Below, one piece after another: positions 21,407 to 33,595 of a stretch of 64,000 bases of DNA. Numbering within the stretch: position 1 is the stretch's first letter; each line of letters begins with the position of its first letter. The DNA comes from Qipengyuania gaetbuli (GTDB lineage: Bacteria; Pseudomonadota; Alphaproteobacteria; Sphingomonadales; Sphingomonadaceae). Under the pieces are notes generated by a model. The model was not told the origin of the DNA, did not search any database, and worked only from the letters and a program-made list of their open reading frames with translations. The stretch covers positions 1 through 64,000 of the forward strand of contig NZ_JAIUZO010000002.1 of NCBI RefSeq assembly GCF_020171365.1. The letters run 5' to 3'. The translations under genes and the position numbers were made by a program.

Positions 21407-21713
21407 TCGCAAGGCCCGGATGCTGGCCGATCGCCACCTGCGCGATTCCGCCCGCGCGTTGGTCGAGGCAGATATCGAGAACCTGAAAGTCGGCTTCAAC
21501 CAGAAGTCGCTCGGCGAACGCGCCTTCGACCGCGTTCGTGAAGGGGCGATCGACGTCTACGAAGAAGCGGTCGATGTGGCGGAAAACAACAAGGGCGCCC
21601 TCGCCGCCCTGCTCGCTGCCGTCATCGTATGGTTCGCGCGCAACCCGCTGCTGTCCTTGCTCGGGCTTGGCGAGGAAGAAGAGGACGAAGAGTCCCTATC
21701 AGACGACGAATAG
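21399..21713 (+). CDS. Small membrane protein (YqjK-like position) of unknown function
   Basis: The 104-residue protein has a basic N-terminus (MSNRKARMLADRHLRDSAR), a helical middle and a transmembrane segment (LAALLAAVIVWFARNPLLSLL, about 70-91). The tail is strongly acidic (EEEEDEESLSDDE). Its ATG at 21399 overlaps the preceding stop by eight bases, so translation is coupled. An alternative ATG lies at 21393. The sequence is not convincingly related to a named family. Its position matches yqjK in the enterobacterial yqjCDEK cluster, but that is only an analogy. Confidence 0.7.
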   Translation: MSNRKARMLADRHLRDSARALVEADIENLKVGFNQKSLGERAFDRVREGAIDVYEEAVDVAENNKGALAALLAAVIVWFARNPLLSLLGLGEEEEDEESLSDDE

Positions 21714-21715
21714 AC

Positions 21716-21741
21716 GGAACGGCCCCCCAGGCTGAACCGTT
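21716..21741 (+). promoter_or_regulatory. Second EcfG-type promoter (GGAAC-N17-CGTT)
   Basis: GGAAC at 21716-21720 and CGTT at 21738-21741 are separated by 17 bases, within the spacing range accepted for EcfG promoters. It lies immediately after the stop of the third cluster gene and 33 bases before the ATG of the fourth at 21775. The fourth gene can therefore be expressed on its own. Two near-perfect sites within 1.5 kb in the same orientation make chance unlikely. Confidence 0.65.
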
Positions 21742-21774
21742 GGTTCGATGCACACCAGATTTCGGAGAAACCCC

Positions 21775-22284
21775 ATGGCAAACAAGGCCACCAACAACGT
21801 CACCCCCATCAGCGCCGACAGCCAGCTCAGCGATGCCGAAAAGCGCGAACAGCTCCGCGCCCGCATCGCTGCAGGTGAGCGTCGCAACAGTGAACGTTCC
21901 TTCGCCGACCAGGCCAAGGATGTCGCGGACAGCGCAGTGGACTTCGCGAAGAAGCATCCGATCGCGACCGTTGCAGGCGCCGTCGCCGTCGGCCTCGCCA
22001 TAGGCGCCATGACGCGACGCGGGCGCGCACTGGGCCGCCGCGGCGGCTCACTGGCAGCCTACGCTGCCGAAGCCGCGATCGCCTATGGCCTCTCGATGAT
22101 GGAAGGCGCCGGCGACAAGTTCGAGGACTATTCCGACGCGGCAGGCACTCAGGCCCGCCGGTTGAAGCGCGACGCCGGCTACCGCCTCGACAGCATCGGC
22201 GATGCCATCGCATCGGGCAGCCGCAAGGCAAGCCGTAAGTCCTCGCGCACCGTGCGCGACCTGAAGGCGCGCATCGCTCGCTAA
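21775..22284 (+). CDS. DUF883-like glycine-zipper membrane protein
   Basis: The 169-residue protein has a polar N-terminal region and a helix (KREQLRARIAAGERRNSERS). A DUF883-type motif follows (DFAKKHPIATVAGAVAVGLAIG, about 55-76) with a Gly/Ala membrane segment, then RRGRALGRRGG. A second hydrophobic patch (AYAAEAAIAYGLSMM) and a basic C-terminus complete it. GGAGAAAC precedes the ATG at 21775. It has its own EcfG-type promoter and ends at a strong hairpin terminator. The presumed role is membrane or ribosome protection during stress, inferred from the family. Confidence 0.75.
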   Translation: MANKATNNVTPISADSQLSDAEKREQLRARIAAGERRNSERSFADQAKDVADSAVDFAKKHPIATVAGAVAVGLAIGAMTRRGRALGRRGGSLAAYAAEAAIAYGLSMMEGAGDKFEDYSDAAGTQARRLKRDAGYRLDSIGDAIASGSRKASRKSSRTVRDLKARIAR

Positions 22285-22311
22285 CTCATACGTAATAGCT
22301 AGGCTTTAGAG

Positions 22312-22345
22312 CGGCGCGACGGGTTTGCCTGTCGCGCCGGTTTCG
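22312..22345 (+). terminator. Intrinsic terminator after the stress-type cluster
   Basis: Perfect 9-base arms CGGCGCGAC (22312-22320) and GTCGCGCCG (22331-22339) enclose a 10-base loop, followed by a short T-rich run. The hairpin lies 28 bases after the last cluster gene and before the DUF4170 gene, so it separates the two transcripts. Confidence 0.7.
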
Positions 22346-22392
22346 CTATGGGCAGGGCAAATCTCCTCCCCAATTCGGAAAAAGAACGAACC

Positions 22393-22623
22393 ATGGAAGA
22401 AAAAGAGAGCAAGCAGACGCTCTATCTGGTGATGGGCGGCCGCGTGACCGACCCGCGCAGCATGACCTTTGCCGACCCCGAAAGCATCCACGTCGCCGGC
22501 GTCTATTCCAGTTATGACGATGCTGAAAACGCATGGCGCGGCAACGCCCAGCGCACGGTCGACGATGCGGAAATGAAATACGTCATCGTCCACCTGCACA
22601 AGCTGCTCGATCCCGAAGCCTGA
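22393..22623 (+). CDS. DUF4170 family protein
   Basis: The 76-residue protein shows the DUF4170 pattern: YLVMGGRVTDPRSMTF, a middle VAGVYSSYDDAENAWRG, and the conserved end KYVIVHLHKLLDPE. The family is small, cytosolic, largely alphaproteobacterial and of unknown function. The ATG at 22393 has a GAAAAAGAACG purine stretch upstream. It is followed 8 bp later by a GNAT gene, probably on the same transcript. Confidence 0.88.
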   Translation: MEEKESKQTLYLVMGGRVTDPRSMTFADPESIHVAGVYSSYDDAENAWRGNAQRTVDDAEMKYVIVHLHKLLDPEA

Positions 22624-22631
22624 CAACGGCC

Positions 22632-23108
22632 TTGGCCTACTCCATCCGCCCTTACCAGGACTCTGATGCCGAGGGGCTGGCGGACGTATGCCGGGCGGCA
22701 ATCCGCGGGATCGGACCGGAAGCCTATTCCAACGACCAGGTAGAAGCGTGGCTGGCCCGGCACCCGGGCGCCGCGCTTTACCGTGAACGGGTCGCCAATG
22801 GCGCGACCATCTTCGTCGCTGCCGGAGAGGACGACGAACCGGTCGCCTATGCCCTGCTCGAGCCGGACGGCCATCTCGACCACCTCTACAACCACCCCGC
22901 GCACACTCGTAAGGGTCTGGCGCTGAACCTGCTGGCGACGGCCTCGCTCTATGCCCGGCATCACGGGATCAAGCGGCTGTACACCGAAGCGAGCGACCTC
23001 GCCCGCCCCTCGTTCGAGGAGGCGGGTTACGTCGCAACGGAAAAACGCGAGTTCAAAATCGACGGCGTGCCGATCCACAATTGGGCGATGGAAAAGACGG
23101 TCGACTGA
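22632..23108 (+). CDS. GNAT-family N-acetyltransferase
   Basis: The 158-residue protein begins with the GNAT-like IRPYQDSDAEGLADVCRAAI and has the acetyl-CoA region LYNHPAHTRKGLALNLLATA (about 92-111, a variant of the Q/R-x-x-G-x-G/A loop). RPSFEEAGYVATEKREFKI completes the fold. The frame contains no ATG at the expected N-terminus. TTG at 22632, eight bases after the DUF4170 stop, gives MAYSIRPY and is the best start. The acceptor substrate is unknown. Confidence 0.82.
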   Translation: MAYSIRPYQDSDAEGLADVCRAAIRGIGPEAYSNDQVEAWLARHPGAALYRERVANGATIFVAAGEDDEPVAYALLEPDGHLDHLYNHPAHTRKGLALNLLATASLYARHHGIKRLYTEASDLARPSFEEAGYVATEKREFKIDGVPIHNWAMEKTVD

Positions 23109-23136
23109 CGCGTAGGCCGATGGCCCCGCGTCACAA

Positions 23137-23604
23137 TCAGATGAATTCGATCTTCTCGACGAGGTAGAACTTGTCGCCCGAGGGAACGGTCACTTCGACT
23201 TCGTCATCGACCTGCTTGCCGATCAGCGCGCGTGCGATCGGCGAGGTGTAGGAAATCCGGCCCTTCGAAGCGTCCGCTTCGGTCTGGCCGACGATCTGGT
23301 ACTTCACCGGCTTGTCGTTTTCGTCGAGCAGCGTGACCGTCGCACCGAAGACGACCTTGTCGCCAGAAAGCGTGGTCGGGTCGATGATCTGCGCCCGGCT
23401 AATCTTGTCTTCAAGATCGCCGATCATCGCCTCTACCTGGCCCTGGCGTTCCTTGGCGGCGTGGTATTCGGCGTTTTCCGAAAGGTCGCCATGCGCGCGC
23501 GCTTCCTCGATCGCATCGACGATCTTCGGACGCTCCGCCCGCAGCACCTTCAGGTCGGCAGTGAGCTTTTCATAGCCCTCGGCCAGCATCGGCACCTTGT
23601 CCAT
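23137..23604 (-). CDS. greA: Transcription elongation factor GreA
   Basis: The 155-residue protein has the N-terminal coiled coil (about 1-75, with [16 protein letters not shown] at 39-54) and the C-terminal FKBP-like domain ending [13 protein letters not shown]. GreA rescues backtracked RNA polymerase by stimulating transcript cleavage. The ATG at 23604 has GGAAGGAATTGGGG upstream and gives the family N-terminus. The longer frame would add 20 atypical residues. It lies downstream of carB, in the same direction, as in other alphaproteobacteria. Confidence 0.97.
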   Translation of the reverse strand: MDKVPMLAEGYEKLTADLKVLRAERPKIVDAIEEARAHGDLSENAEYHAAKERQGQVEAMIGDLEDKISRAQIIDPTTLSGDKVVFGATVTLLDENDKPVKYQIVGQTEADASKGRISYTSPIARALIGKQVDDEVEVTVPSGDKFYLVEKIEFI

Positions 23605-23718
23605 CGAACCCCAATTCCTTCCTGCTCGCGCAATCTCCCGGGACAATTCGAGCCCGGTCCGCAAGGTTAGCGGAGCCTCGGTCGCTCGGATGTGTGGGAG
23701 ATACGCCGTGTGTTCTGG

Positions 23719-27041
<3,323 letters not shown>

Positions 27042-27042
<1 letters not shown>

Positions 27043-28220
27043 TACGCGAGCATTCCCACGAATTTTTCAAAGAGGTAAAAACTGTCTTGCGGGCCGGGAC
27101 TCGCCTCGGGGTGGTATTGCACTCCGAACGCCTTCTTGCCCTTGATCGATATCCCGCAATTGGTGCCGTCGAACAGCGAGACGTGCGTCTGCTCTACCGT
27201 GTCGGGCAGCGTATCGGCATCGACCGCGAAGCCGTGGTTCATGCTGGTGATCTCGACGAGGCCTTCGCTTGCTCCCCACTCGCTCCCGACCCGCTGGACG
27301 GGGTGGTTGGCGCCGCGGTGGCCCTGGAACATCTTGGCGGTCTTCGCGCCTGCTGCAAGGCCCAGCATCTGGTGGCCGAGGCAGATGCCGAACAGCGGGA
27401 TGTTCGCATCGAGCAGCCCCTTGATCACGGGCACGGCATACTGGCCGGTCGCCGCCGGATCGCCCGGGCCGTTCGACAGGAACACGCCATCGGGCTTGAG
27501 CGACAACACCTGTTCCAGCGTGGTGCGCGCAGGGACCACGGTGACCTTTGCGCCGGCCTTCACGAGGTTGCGGAAGATATTGTCCTTCGCGCCATAGTCG
27601 ATCGCCACGACATGGGGCTTGTCTGCGCTGCCCTCGGTATAACCGAAGCCCAGCTGCCAGTGGCCGCCGCGCCAGTCTTCCTGTTCGGCGCGCGTCACGG
27701 CAGGCACGAGGTCCAGCCCTTCGAGACCCGACCATTCGGCGGCCTGCTGCTTCAGCGCCTTCATGTCGAACTGGCCGCGCGGATTGTGCGCGATGACCGC
27801 ATTGGGAGCGCCCAGCAGGCGGATCCGGCGGGTCAGTGCGCGGGTGTCGACACCCGACAGGCCGATCTTCCCGTGTTCGCGCATCCAGTCGACGAATTCG
27901 TTCTGTGCACGGAAATTCGAATGCGGGGTCACTTCCTGCCGCACGATGCAGCCGACCGCGCCGAGCCCGCGGCTCTCGTGGTCTTCCTCGTTCGCGCCGA
28001 CATTGCCGATATGCGGGAAGGTGAAGGTGACGATCTGGCTGTCGTAGGAGGGATCGGTCATCACCTCCTGGTAGCCGGTCATGGCGGTGTTGAAGCAGAC
28101 TTCGCCCACCGCAGAACCGGTGGAACCGAAGCCTTTGCCCCAGATACAGGTACCGTCCGCGAGGACGAGGACTCCCGTCGCGCCTTTGGGTTGCGCGTGC
28201 GAGAATGCGGACAGGGCCAT
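27042..28220 (-). CDS. carA: Carbamoyl-phosphate synthase small (glutaminase) subunit
   Basis: The 392-residue protein has an N-terminal CPSase small-chain domain ([17 protein letters not shown]) and a C-terminal class I glutamine amidotransferase domain. The latter has the nucleophile in [15 protein letters not shown] (about residue 280) and the His-Glu pair in [11 protein letters not shown]. It releases ammonia from glutamine for CarB. It is the first gene of the carA-carB unit. A plausible promoter lies about 50-75 bases upstream. Confidence 0.98.
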
Positions 28221-28267
28221 TGGGCTCTCCGAGTCAGGGGTTTCCGGCGATGTGTGCTAAGTCCCAG

Positions 28268-28296
28268 CCGCTAGGGACGTGAGCGAGTCCCGTCAA
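28268..28296 (-). promoter_or_regulatory. Candidate promoter of carAB
   Basis: Read on the minus strand, TTGACG (28296-28291) and TAGCGG (28273-28268) are separated by 17 bases. The inferred start would leave a leader of about 40 bases before the carA ATG at 28220. The intergenic region also has to hold the yqeY promoter on the other strand; TTGGCT near 28316 followed by TACATG is a possibility. Confidence 0.45.
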
Positions 28297-28372
28297 GCAC
28301 AAGACTTGGCTTTGTGGCAGCTTGCCTTACATGGGGCCCGAACCATCCACACATTTAGAGCGAAGAGGCCTC

Positions 28373-28825
28373 ATGCTCCGCGAGAAGATCCAATCCGAAA
28401 CCGTCACCGCCATGAAGGCCAAGGACAAGGACCGCACCGCCGCGCTGCGCCTGATCGGGGCGAAGATCAAGGATCGCGACATCGAACTGCGCACTTCGGA
28501 CAAGAAGCCGGAGGACGACGATCTCGTCACCGACGTGCTGATGAAGATGGCCAAGCAACGCCGCGAATCGATCGAGATGTACGAAGGCGGCGGCCGCCAG
28601 GAACTGGCCGACAAGGAAAAGGCCGAGCTGGCCGTGATCGAGGAATTCCTGCCCAAGCAGCTGAGCGAGGACGAAACCCGCGCCGCGATTGCGCAGATCA
28701 AGGCCGACCTCGGCGCCGACGGCATGAAGGACATGGGCCGCGTAATGGGCGAGCTGAAGGCCCGCCACGGCGCTACGCTCGACATGACCAAGGCCAGTGG
28801 CCTGGTGAAGGAAGCGCTTTCGTGA
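28373..28825 (+). CDS. yqeY: GatB/YqeY domain protein
   Basis: The 150-residue protein is all-helical and carries the YqeY sequence pattern KRRESIEMYEGGGRQELADKE-like helix followed by the EEFLPKQLSEDE segment and a small tRNA-binding-type C-terminal domain (MKDMGRVMGELKARHG). It is related to the tail domain of amidotransferase GatB and may bind tRNA, but its role is undefined. Its place before dnaG and rpoD matches the macromolecular synthesis operon, although rpsU is absent. The ATG at 28373 is preferred over one at 28322. Confidence 0.92.
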   Translation: MLREKIQSETVTAMKAKDKDRTAALRLIGAKIKDRDIELRTSDKKPEDDDLVTDVLMKMAKQRRESIEMYEGGGRQELADKEKAELAVIEEFLPKQLSEDETRAAIAQIKADLGADGMKDMGRVMGELKARHGATLDMTKASGLVKEALS

Positions 28826-29517
28826 AGCGCCTCGCGCTCCTCGCCGCGCCTTTCGCGCTGGCGGCCTGCGGGACGAGCGAACCGGAACCCGCGCCTTCCC
28901 CCACGCCGACGCCTGCGCAGCCGCGCACGCTGGTCGGTGCCGATCTCGATCTCTCGCTGCTCGGCGCGAAGATCGTCGGGCCGCAGGGTCCGGAAGTCGA
29001 GACGGTGCTGAGCGCCGGAAACCGCCAGATCGGTACGATGGTCAGCTTTGTCGCCTGCCCCGAAGGCACGACGGAATGCATTCCGGGCAACATGCCGGAA
29101 GGGACCATCTACACCTACGTCCACAGCGTGACGCTGGCCGAAGCGCCTGCTGACGAGCCGGAAGCCGCTCCCAGCGAAGGCCCGGAAGTCGTGGAAAGCC
29201 CGCCGACCCTGTTCCGCACCACGGCCAAGGCCCACGGCTTCAACGCGGCAGTCGGCTATGCCAAGGCGCAGGCGCAGGCTACGCTCGGCAGCGAGGATGC
29301 CATCTCGATCACCAGCGACGATGGCCAGCTGATCTGGCGCGTGGTCGACGGCAGTGGCTGGAAGCCCGGCACGACGCTCACCTTCTGGTGGCAGTCGACG
29401 CTGGCGCCCGACGGGCCTGCCGATGCCTACCTCCTGGAAGTGGAAGGCAACCAGGCGGTCGCGCGCGGCCCCTTCCCGGCGATGAAAAAAGCGGCAAGCG
29501 CCAAGCCCGCCAACTAG
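28822..29517 (+). CDS. Lipoprotein of unknown function between yqeY and dnaG
   Basis: The 231-residue protein starts from GTG overlapping the yqeY stop (GTGA). It has a clear signal peptide (MKRLALLAAPFALAACG, Cys16) followed by a Pro-rich linker (EPEPAPSPTPTPAQP). The remainder is a beta-rich domain with one Cys pair (CPEGTTEC). No family is recognised. The overlap suggests coupled expression with yqeY. A 412-residue frame covering both genes is open but its first half is out of frame with yqeY and is not coding. Confidence 0.75.
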   Translation: MKRLALLAAPFALAACGTSEPEPAPSPTPTPAQPRTLVGADLDLSLLGAKIVGPQGPEVETVLSAGNRQIGTMVSFVACPEGTTECIPGNMPEGTIYTYVHSVTLAEAPADEPEAAPSEGPEVVESPPTLFRTTAKAHGFNAAVGYAKAQAQATLGSEDAISITSDDGQLIWRVVDGSGWKPGTTLTFWWQSTLAPDGPADAYLLEVEGNQAVARGPFPAMKKAASAKPAN

Positions 29518-29549
29518 CGGTCGGCCCCCTCACGCGATAGGGAGAGGCC

Positions 29550-31451
29550 ATGGCCCTCTCACCCCAATGGCTGGACGAATTGCGCATGCGGACGACCCTG
29601 TCCGCAGTGATCGGTCGCACCGTCCGGCTGACCAAGGCGGGGCGCGAGTTCAAGGCCTGCTGCCCGTTCCACAACGAGAAGACGCCGAGCTTCTACGTCA
29701 ATGACGAGAAGGGCTTCTACCACTGCTTCGGCTGCGAGGCGCATGGCGATGCCATCCGCTGGCTGACCGACCAGCGCGGCATGCCCTTCATGGACGCGGT
29801 GAAGGAACTGGCGGCAGAGGCCGGGATGGAAGTGCCCGCCCCCGACCCGCAGGCCGCCCGCCGCGCGGAAAAACGCGCCAGCCTGCATGACGTGACCGCA
29901 GCTGCGCAGGAATGGTTCGAAGGCAATTTGAGGGGCGGTGACGGTGCGCGTGCACGCTCCTACCTATCGCGTCGTGGATTCTCGGACGCCACGGTGCGCG
30001 AATTCGGCTTCGGCTACGCACCGGAGGATCGTCAGGCGCTGAAATCCGCCCTGTCGCGCTTCGATGAGCCGATGCTGATCGAGGCCGGAATGCGCATCAC
30101 GGTCGAGGACAAGGAGCCTTACGACAGGTTCCGCGGCCGCCTGATGCTTCCCATTCACGATGCGCGCGGCCGCGTAATCGCATTCGGCGGACGCATCCTC
30201 GATGGCGACAGCAATCCCAACGCACCGAAATACCTGAACTCGCCCGACACCCCGCTCTTCGACAAGGGGCGCACGCTCTACAATCTCCACCGCGCCGCTC
30301 CGGCTGCGCGGCAATCGGGCCGCATGATCGTCGTCGAAGGCTATATGGACGCGATCGCGCTTGCCAATGCCGGCATCCGCGAAGCCGTGGCACCGCTCGG
30401 GACCGCGCTGACCGAAAACCAGATCGAACTGCTCTGGCGTCAGGTCGAACGTCCTATCCTGTGCTTCGACGGGGACAATGCCGGGCAGCGCGCCGCCATG
30501 CGCGCCATCGAACGCGCGCTCCCGATGCTGCGCCCCGGTCACTCGCTGTCCATCGTGCGCCTGCCCGCGGGCATGGATCCCGACGACCTCATCCGCGAAC
30601 GCGGCGTCGGTGCGATCGAGGAACTGCTCGCCGCGCCTGCCAGCCTGCTCGACACGCTATGGGAGTTCGAGAAAGCCGCCGCGCCGCTTACCTCACCGGA
30701 AGAAAAGGCGGGGCTGAAGGCGCGGCTGATGCACCATGTCGAGGCGATCCAGCATCCCGACATCAGGGCGCTCTACAAGCGCGAGCTGACCCAGCGGTTT
30801 TCCGATTTCGCTTTCCCTCCCCGCCCCCAACGCGAATTCAAGCCGCGCGGCGAATGGAAGAAGGGCGGGTTCGCGGCCGTTTCTCCCCAGCTTTCGCGCG
30901 AGGCGGAACAGCGCCTCAAGCGGGCCATCGAAGGCGGCTCGCGCGACCGGCTGGCCAGCGCCGTCATCCACGGCCTGCTGCGGCATCCCGGCGAAATCGC
31001 GCGGCATGAAGCCGCCCTCGCCCGCGTTGCCCAAAGTGACCGAAATGTCGGACCGGCGATAGATTCGCTGCTTGCCGCTGCCGAAACGCTTGATTCGCGG
31101 GCCGGATCGCCCATATCGCTACCAGACGGCCTACCTGCCCCACCGGAAACCCGATTATTCGCCTTTCTCGATGAAGGCACCGACCCTGGTGATGCGCGCG
31201 AGGACTTGGCCGAAGCCGTGTCACTGCTGGTCGAAAGGCCGGCACTTGAAGCCGCGCTCGCTGCTGCGACCGCACGATTCGAGAGCGATCCCGAAGGGGC
31301 TTTCGCCGAGCAGCAGCGCCTGCTGAAGCGAAAGCTGGAATTCGAGGCGCGACTCGGGCAAATGGCAAGCCGCAAGGCCGCTTCGGCGGCTACGAAAGAT
31401 TCAGAAGCCGCGCAGGATACCGGGCCTGTAAGCGGCGATAGTACGGACTGA
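29550..31451 (+). CDS. dnaG: DNA primase
   Basis: The 633-residue protein has an N-terminal CHC2 zinc-binding domain (Cys38-x2-His41 and Cys59-x2-Cys62, in CPFHNEKTPSF and HCFGCEAHGD). The Toprim catalytic core follows (RMIVVEGYMDAIALANAGI and CFDGDNAGQRAA), and a helicase-binding C-terminal region after about residue 430. It synthesises RNA primers at the replication fork. GGGAGAGG lies just before the ATG. rpoD starts 9 bp after its stop. Confidence 0.97.
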   Translation: MALSPQWLDELRMRTTLSAVIGRTVRLTKAGREFKACCPFHNEKTPSFYVNDEKGFYHCFGCEAHGDAIRWLTDQRGMPFMDAVKELAAEAGMEVPAPDPQAARRAEKRASLHDVTAAAQEWFEGNLRGGDGARARSYLSRRGFSDATVREFGFGYAPEDRQALKSALSRFDEPMLIEAGMRITVEDKEPYDRFRGRLMLPIHDARGRVIAFGGRILDGDSNPNAPKYLNSPDTPLFDKGRTLYNLHRAAPAARQSGRMIVVEGYMDAIALANAGIREAVAPLGTALTENQIELLWRQVERPILCFDGDNAGQRAAMRAIERALPMLRPGHSLSIVRLPAGMDPDDLIRERGVGAIEELLAAPASLLDTLWEFEKAAAPLTSPEEKAGLKARLMHHVEAIQHPDIRALYKRELTQRFSDFAFPPRPQREFKPRGEWKKGGFAAVSPQLSREAEQRLKRAIEGGSRDRLASAVIHGLLRHPGEIARHEAALARVAQSDRNVGPAIDSLLAAAETLDSRAGSPISLPDGLPAPPETRLFAFLDEGTDPGDAREDLAEAVSLLVERPALEAALAAATARFESDPEGAFAEQQRLLKRKLEFEARLGQMASRKAASAATKDSEAAQDTGPVSGDSTD

Positions 31452-31460
31452 TTGCTCTTT

Positions 31461-33485
31461 ATGGCCACCAAGACCAAGTCGGGCGACAAGGATGACGCTC
31501 CGCTGATCGACCTCAACGAAGCTTCCGTAAAGAAGCTGCTCTCGAAAGCGAAGAAGAAGGGTTACGTCACTTACGACGAACTCAACGACGCGCTGCCGCA
31601 AGGCGAGATGAGTTCCGACCAGATCGAGGACATCCAGTCGGCCCTGTCCGAAATGGGCGTGCAGATCGTCGAGAACGACGAGGATGCCGAACAGGACGAC
31701 GAGGTCGAGGAAATCGCACCCGCACCCTCTTCGGGCGAAGAGAAGGAAGCGGCCAAGAAGCCGGCCGGCCCCAAGAAACTGGCTGCAGGCGAACGCACCG
31801 ACGATCCGGTCCGCATGTACCTGCGCGAAATGGGCGCGGTGGAACTGCTCAGCCGCGAAGGCGAAATCGCGATTGCCAAGCGCATCGAGGCCGGCCGCGA
31901 CATGATGATCATGGGCCTGTGCCAGAGCCCGATCACCTTCCACGCCATCATCCAGTGGTCCGAAGCCCTCAACAACGAGGAAATGCAGCTGCGCGAGATC
32001 CTCGATCTCGACGCCATGCTGTCCAAGGAGCCGCCGGCCGACAAGCTCAACGACGACGCCGAAGACGATGACGACGACGGCGAGATCTCGGAAGAAACTG
32101 CCGGCCCGACCATCCGCGACGATGACGAGGATGACGACGAGGACGAAAGCGGCGACGAGGACGACGAGGACGGCGAAGGTTCGTCCAAGCGCCGCGACGA
32201 CGACGACGAGGAAGACAACACCATGTCCCTCGCCCAGATGGAAGCCGCGCTCAAGCCGGATGCCATCGAGCGCTTCGCACGCATCACCGACCTCTTCGGC
32301 AAGTTCGAGAAGCTGCAGGCAGAGCGCGTCGAAGTCCTTGGCCGTGGCGAGAACTTCCCGCCCGCGAAGGAAAAGAAGTACGAAGCGCTGTCGGAACAGC
32401 TCACCGCCGAGGTGGAAAGCGTCCAGTTCCACGCGACCAAGATCGAATTCCTGGTCGACAATCTTTATGCCTTCAACCGCCGCCTGACCGCCCTTGGCGG
32501 CCAGATGCTGCGCCTTGCGGAACGCCACAAGGTCAAGCGGTCGGACTTCCTCGATGCCTATATCGGCAACGAGCTCGACGACACGTGGATGGAAGAGAAG
32601 GTCAAGAAGGACAAGAAGTGGGCCGCCTTCGCCGAGAAGGAAGCCGACGCGATCGACCGTATCCGCGCCGAAATCACCGACATCGCCAGCCAGACCGGCA
32701 TGGCGCTCCCCGAATTCCGCCGCATCGTGAACATGGTCCAGAAGGGCGAGCGCGAAGCGCGTATCGCCAAGAAGGAAATGGTCGAGGCAAACCTGCGCCT
32801 CGTGATCTCGATCGCGAAGAAGTACACCAACCGCGGCCTGCAGTTCCTCGACCTGATCCAGGAAGGGAACATCGGCCTGATGAAGGCGGTCGACAAGTTC
32901 GAATACCGCCGCGGCTACAAGTTCAGCACCTACGCAACGTGGTGGATCAGGCAGGCTATCACCCGCTCGATCGCCGACCAGGCGCGCACGATCCGAATTC
33001 CGGTCCACATGATCGAAACGATCAACAAGCTGGTCCGCTGTTCGCGCCAGTTCCTGCACGACCAGGGCCGCGAACCGACGCCCGAAGAGATGGCGGAGAA
33101 GCTCTCCATGCCGCTCGAGAAGGTGCGCAAGGTGATGAAGATCGCCAAGGAACCGATCAGCCTCGAAACGCCCATCGGCGACGAGGAAGATTCGCACCTC
33201 GGCGATTTCATCGAGGACAAGAACGCGATCATCCCGGTCGACGCCGCGATCCAGGCGAACCTCAAGGAAACGGTCACCCGCGTCCTTGCCTCGCTCACCC
33301 CGCGCGAGGAACGCGTGCTGCGCATGCGCTTCGGTATCGGCATGAACACCGACCACACGCTGGAAGAAGTCGGCCAGCAGTTCTCGGTGACGCGCGAGCG
33401 TATCCGCCAGATCGAGGCAAAGGCGCTGCGCAAGCTCAAGCACCCGAGCCGCAGCCGCAAGATGCGCAGCTTCCTCGACCAGTAA
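31461..33485 (+). CDS. rpoD: RNA polymerase housekeeping sigma factor (sigma-70)
   Basis: The 674-residue protein contains sigma region 1.1 (residues 10-90), region 1.2, a large non-conserved region, regions 2.3-2.4 ([17 protein letters not shown]), region 3 and region 4.2 ([20 protein letters not shown]). Residues of roughly 195-255 form an extremely acidic insertion with runs of Asp and Glu. The ATG at 31461 is chosen over a TTG at 31452. It completes the dnaG-rpoD pair and is followed by a strong hairpin. Confidence 0.98.
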   Translation: MATKTKSGDKDDAPLIDLNEASVKKLLSKAKKKGYVTYDELNDALPQGEMSSDQIEDIQSALSEMGVQIVENDEDAEQDDEVEEIAPAPSSGEEKEAAKKPAGPKKLAAGERTDDPVRMYLREMGAVELLSREGEIAIAKRIEAGRDMMIMGLCQSPITFHAIIQWSEALNNEEMQLREILDLDAMLSKEPPADKLNDDAEDDDDDGEISEETAGPTIRDDDEDDDEDESGDEDDEDGEGSSKRRDDDDEEDNTMSLAQMEAALKPDAIERFARITDLFGKFEKLQAERVEVLGRGENFPPAKEKKYEALSEQLTAEVESVQFHATKIEFLVDNLYAFNRRLTALGGQMLRLAERHKVKRSDFLDAYIGNELDDTWMEEKVKKDKKWAAFAEKEADAIDRIRAEITDIASQTGMALPEFRRIVNMVQKGEREARIAKKEMVEANLRLVISIAKKYTNRGLQFLDLIQEGNIGLMKAVDKFEYRRGYKFSTYATWWIRQAITRSIADQARTIRIPVHMIETINKLVRCSRQFLHDQGREPTPEEMAEKLSMPLEKVRKVMKIAKEPISLETPIGDEEDSHLGDFIEDKNAIIPVDAAIQANLKETVTRVLASLTPREERVLRMRFGIGMNTDHTLEEVGQQFSVTRERIRQIEAKALRKLKHPSRSRKMRSFLDQ

Positions 33486-33495
33486 CTCCGGCCCG

Positions 33496-33525
33496 GTCGG
33501 GGCTATCTCACTGATAAGCCCCGAC
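33496..33525 (+). terminator. Hairpin terminator after rpoD
   Basis: Perfect 9-base arms GTCGGGGCT (33496-33504) and AGCCCCGAC (33517-33525) surround a 12-base loop, 10 bases after the rpoD stop. There is no U-tract immediately after it, so it may terminate weakly or protect the message 3' end. It still separates rpoD from the sensor kinase gene. Confidence 0.55.
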
Positions 33526-33595
33526 TGTCGTCGCCCCTGGATCAATCACTCAAAAACATTCGCGTTTTTGCGGGAACCACGCGCTTGTGTGACGA

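Noticed and set aside
28279..28821. Upstream extension of the lipoprotein frame across yqeY
   Set aside because: It is out of frame with yqeY and gives Arg/Gly-rich sequence; the lipoprotein signal peptide starts at GTG 28822.
31401..33545. Open frame of 714 codons on the minus strand
   Set aside because: Antisense to rpoD; composition is an echo of the biased codon positions. No domain is recognisable.
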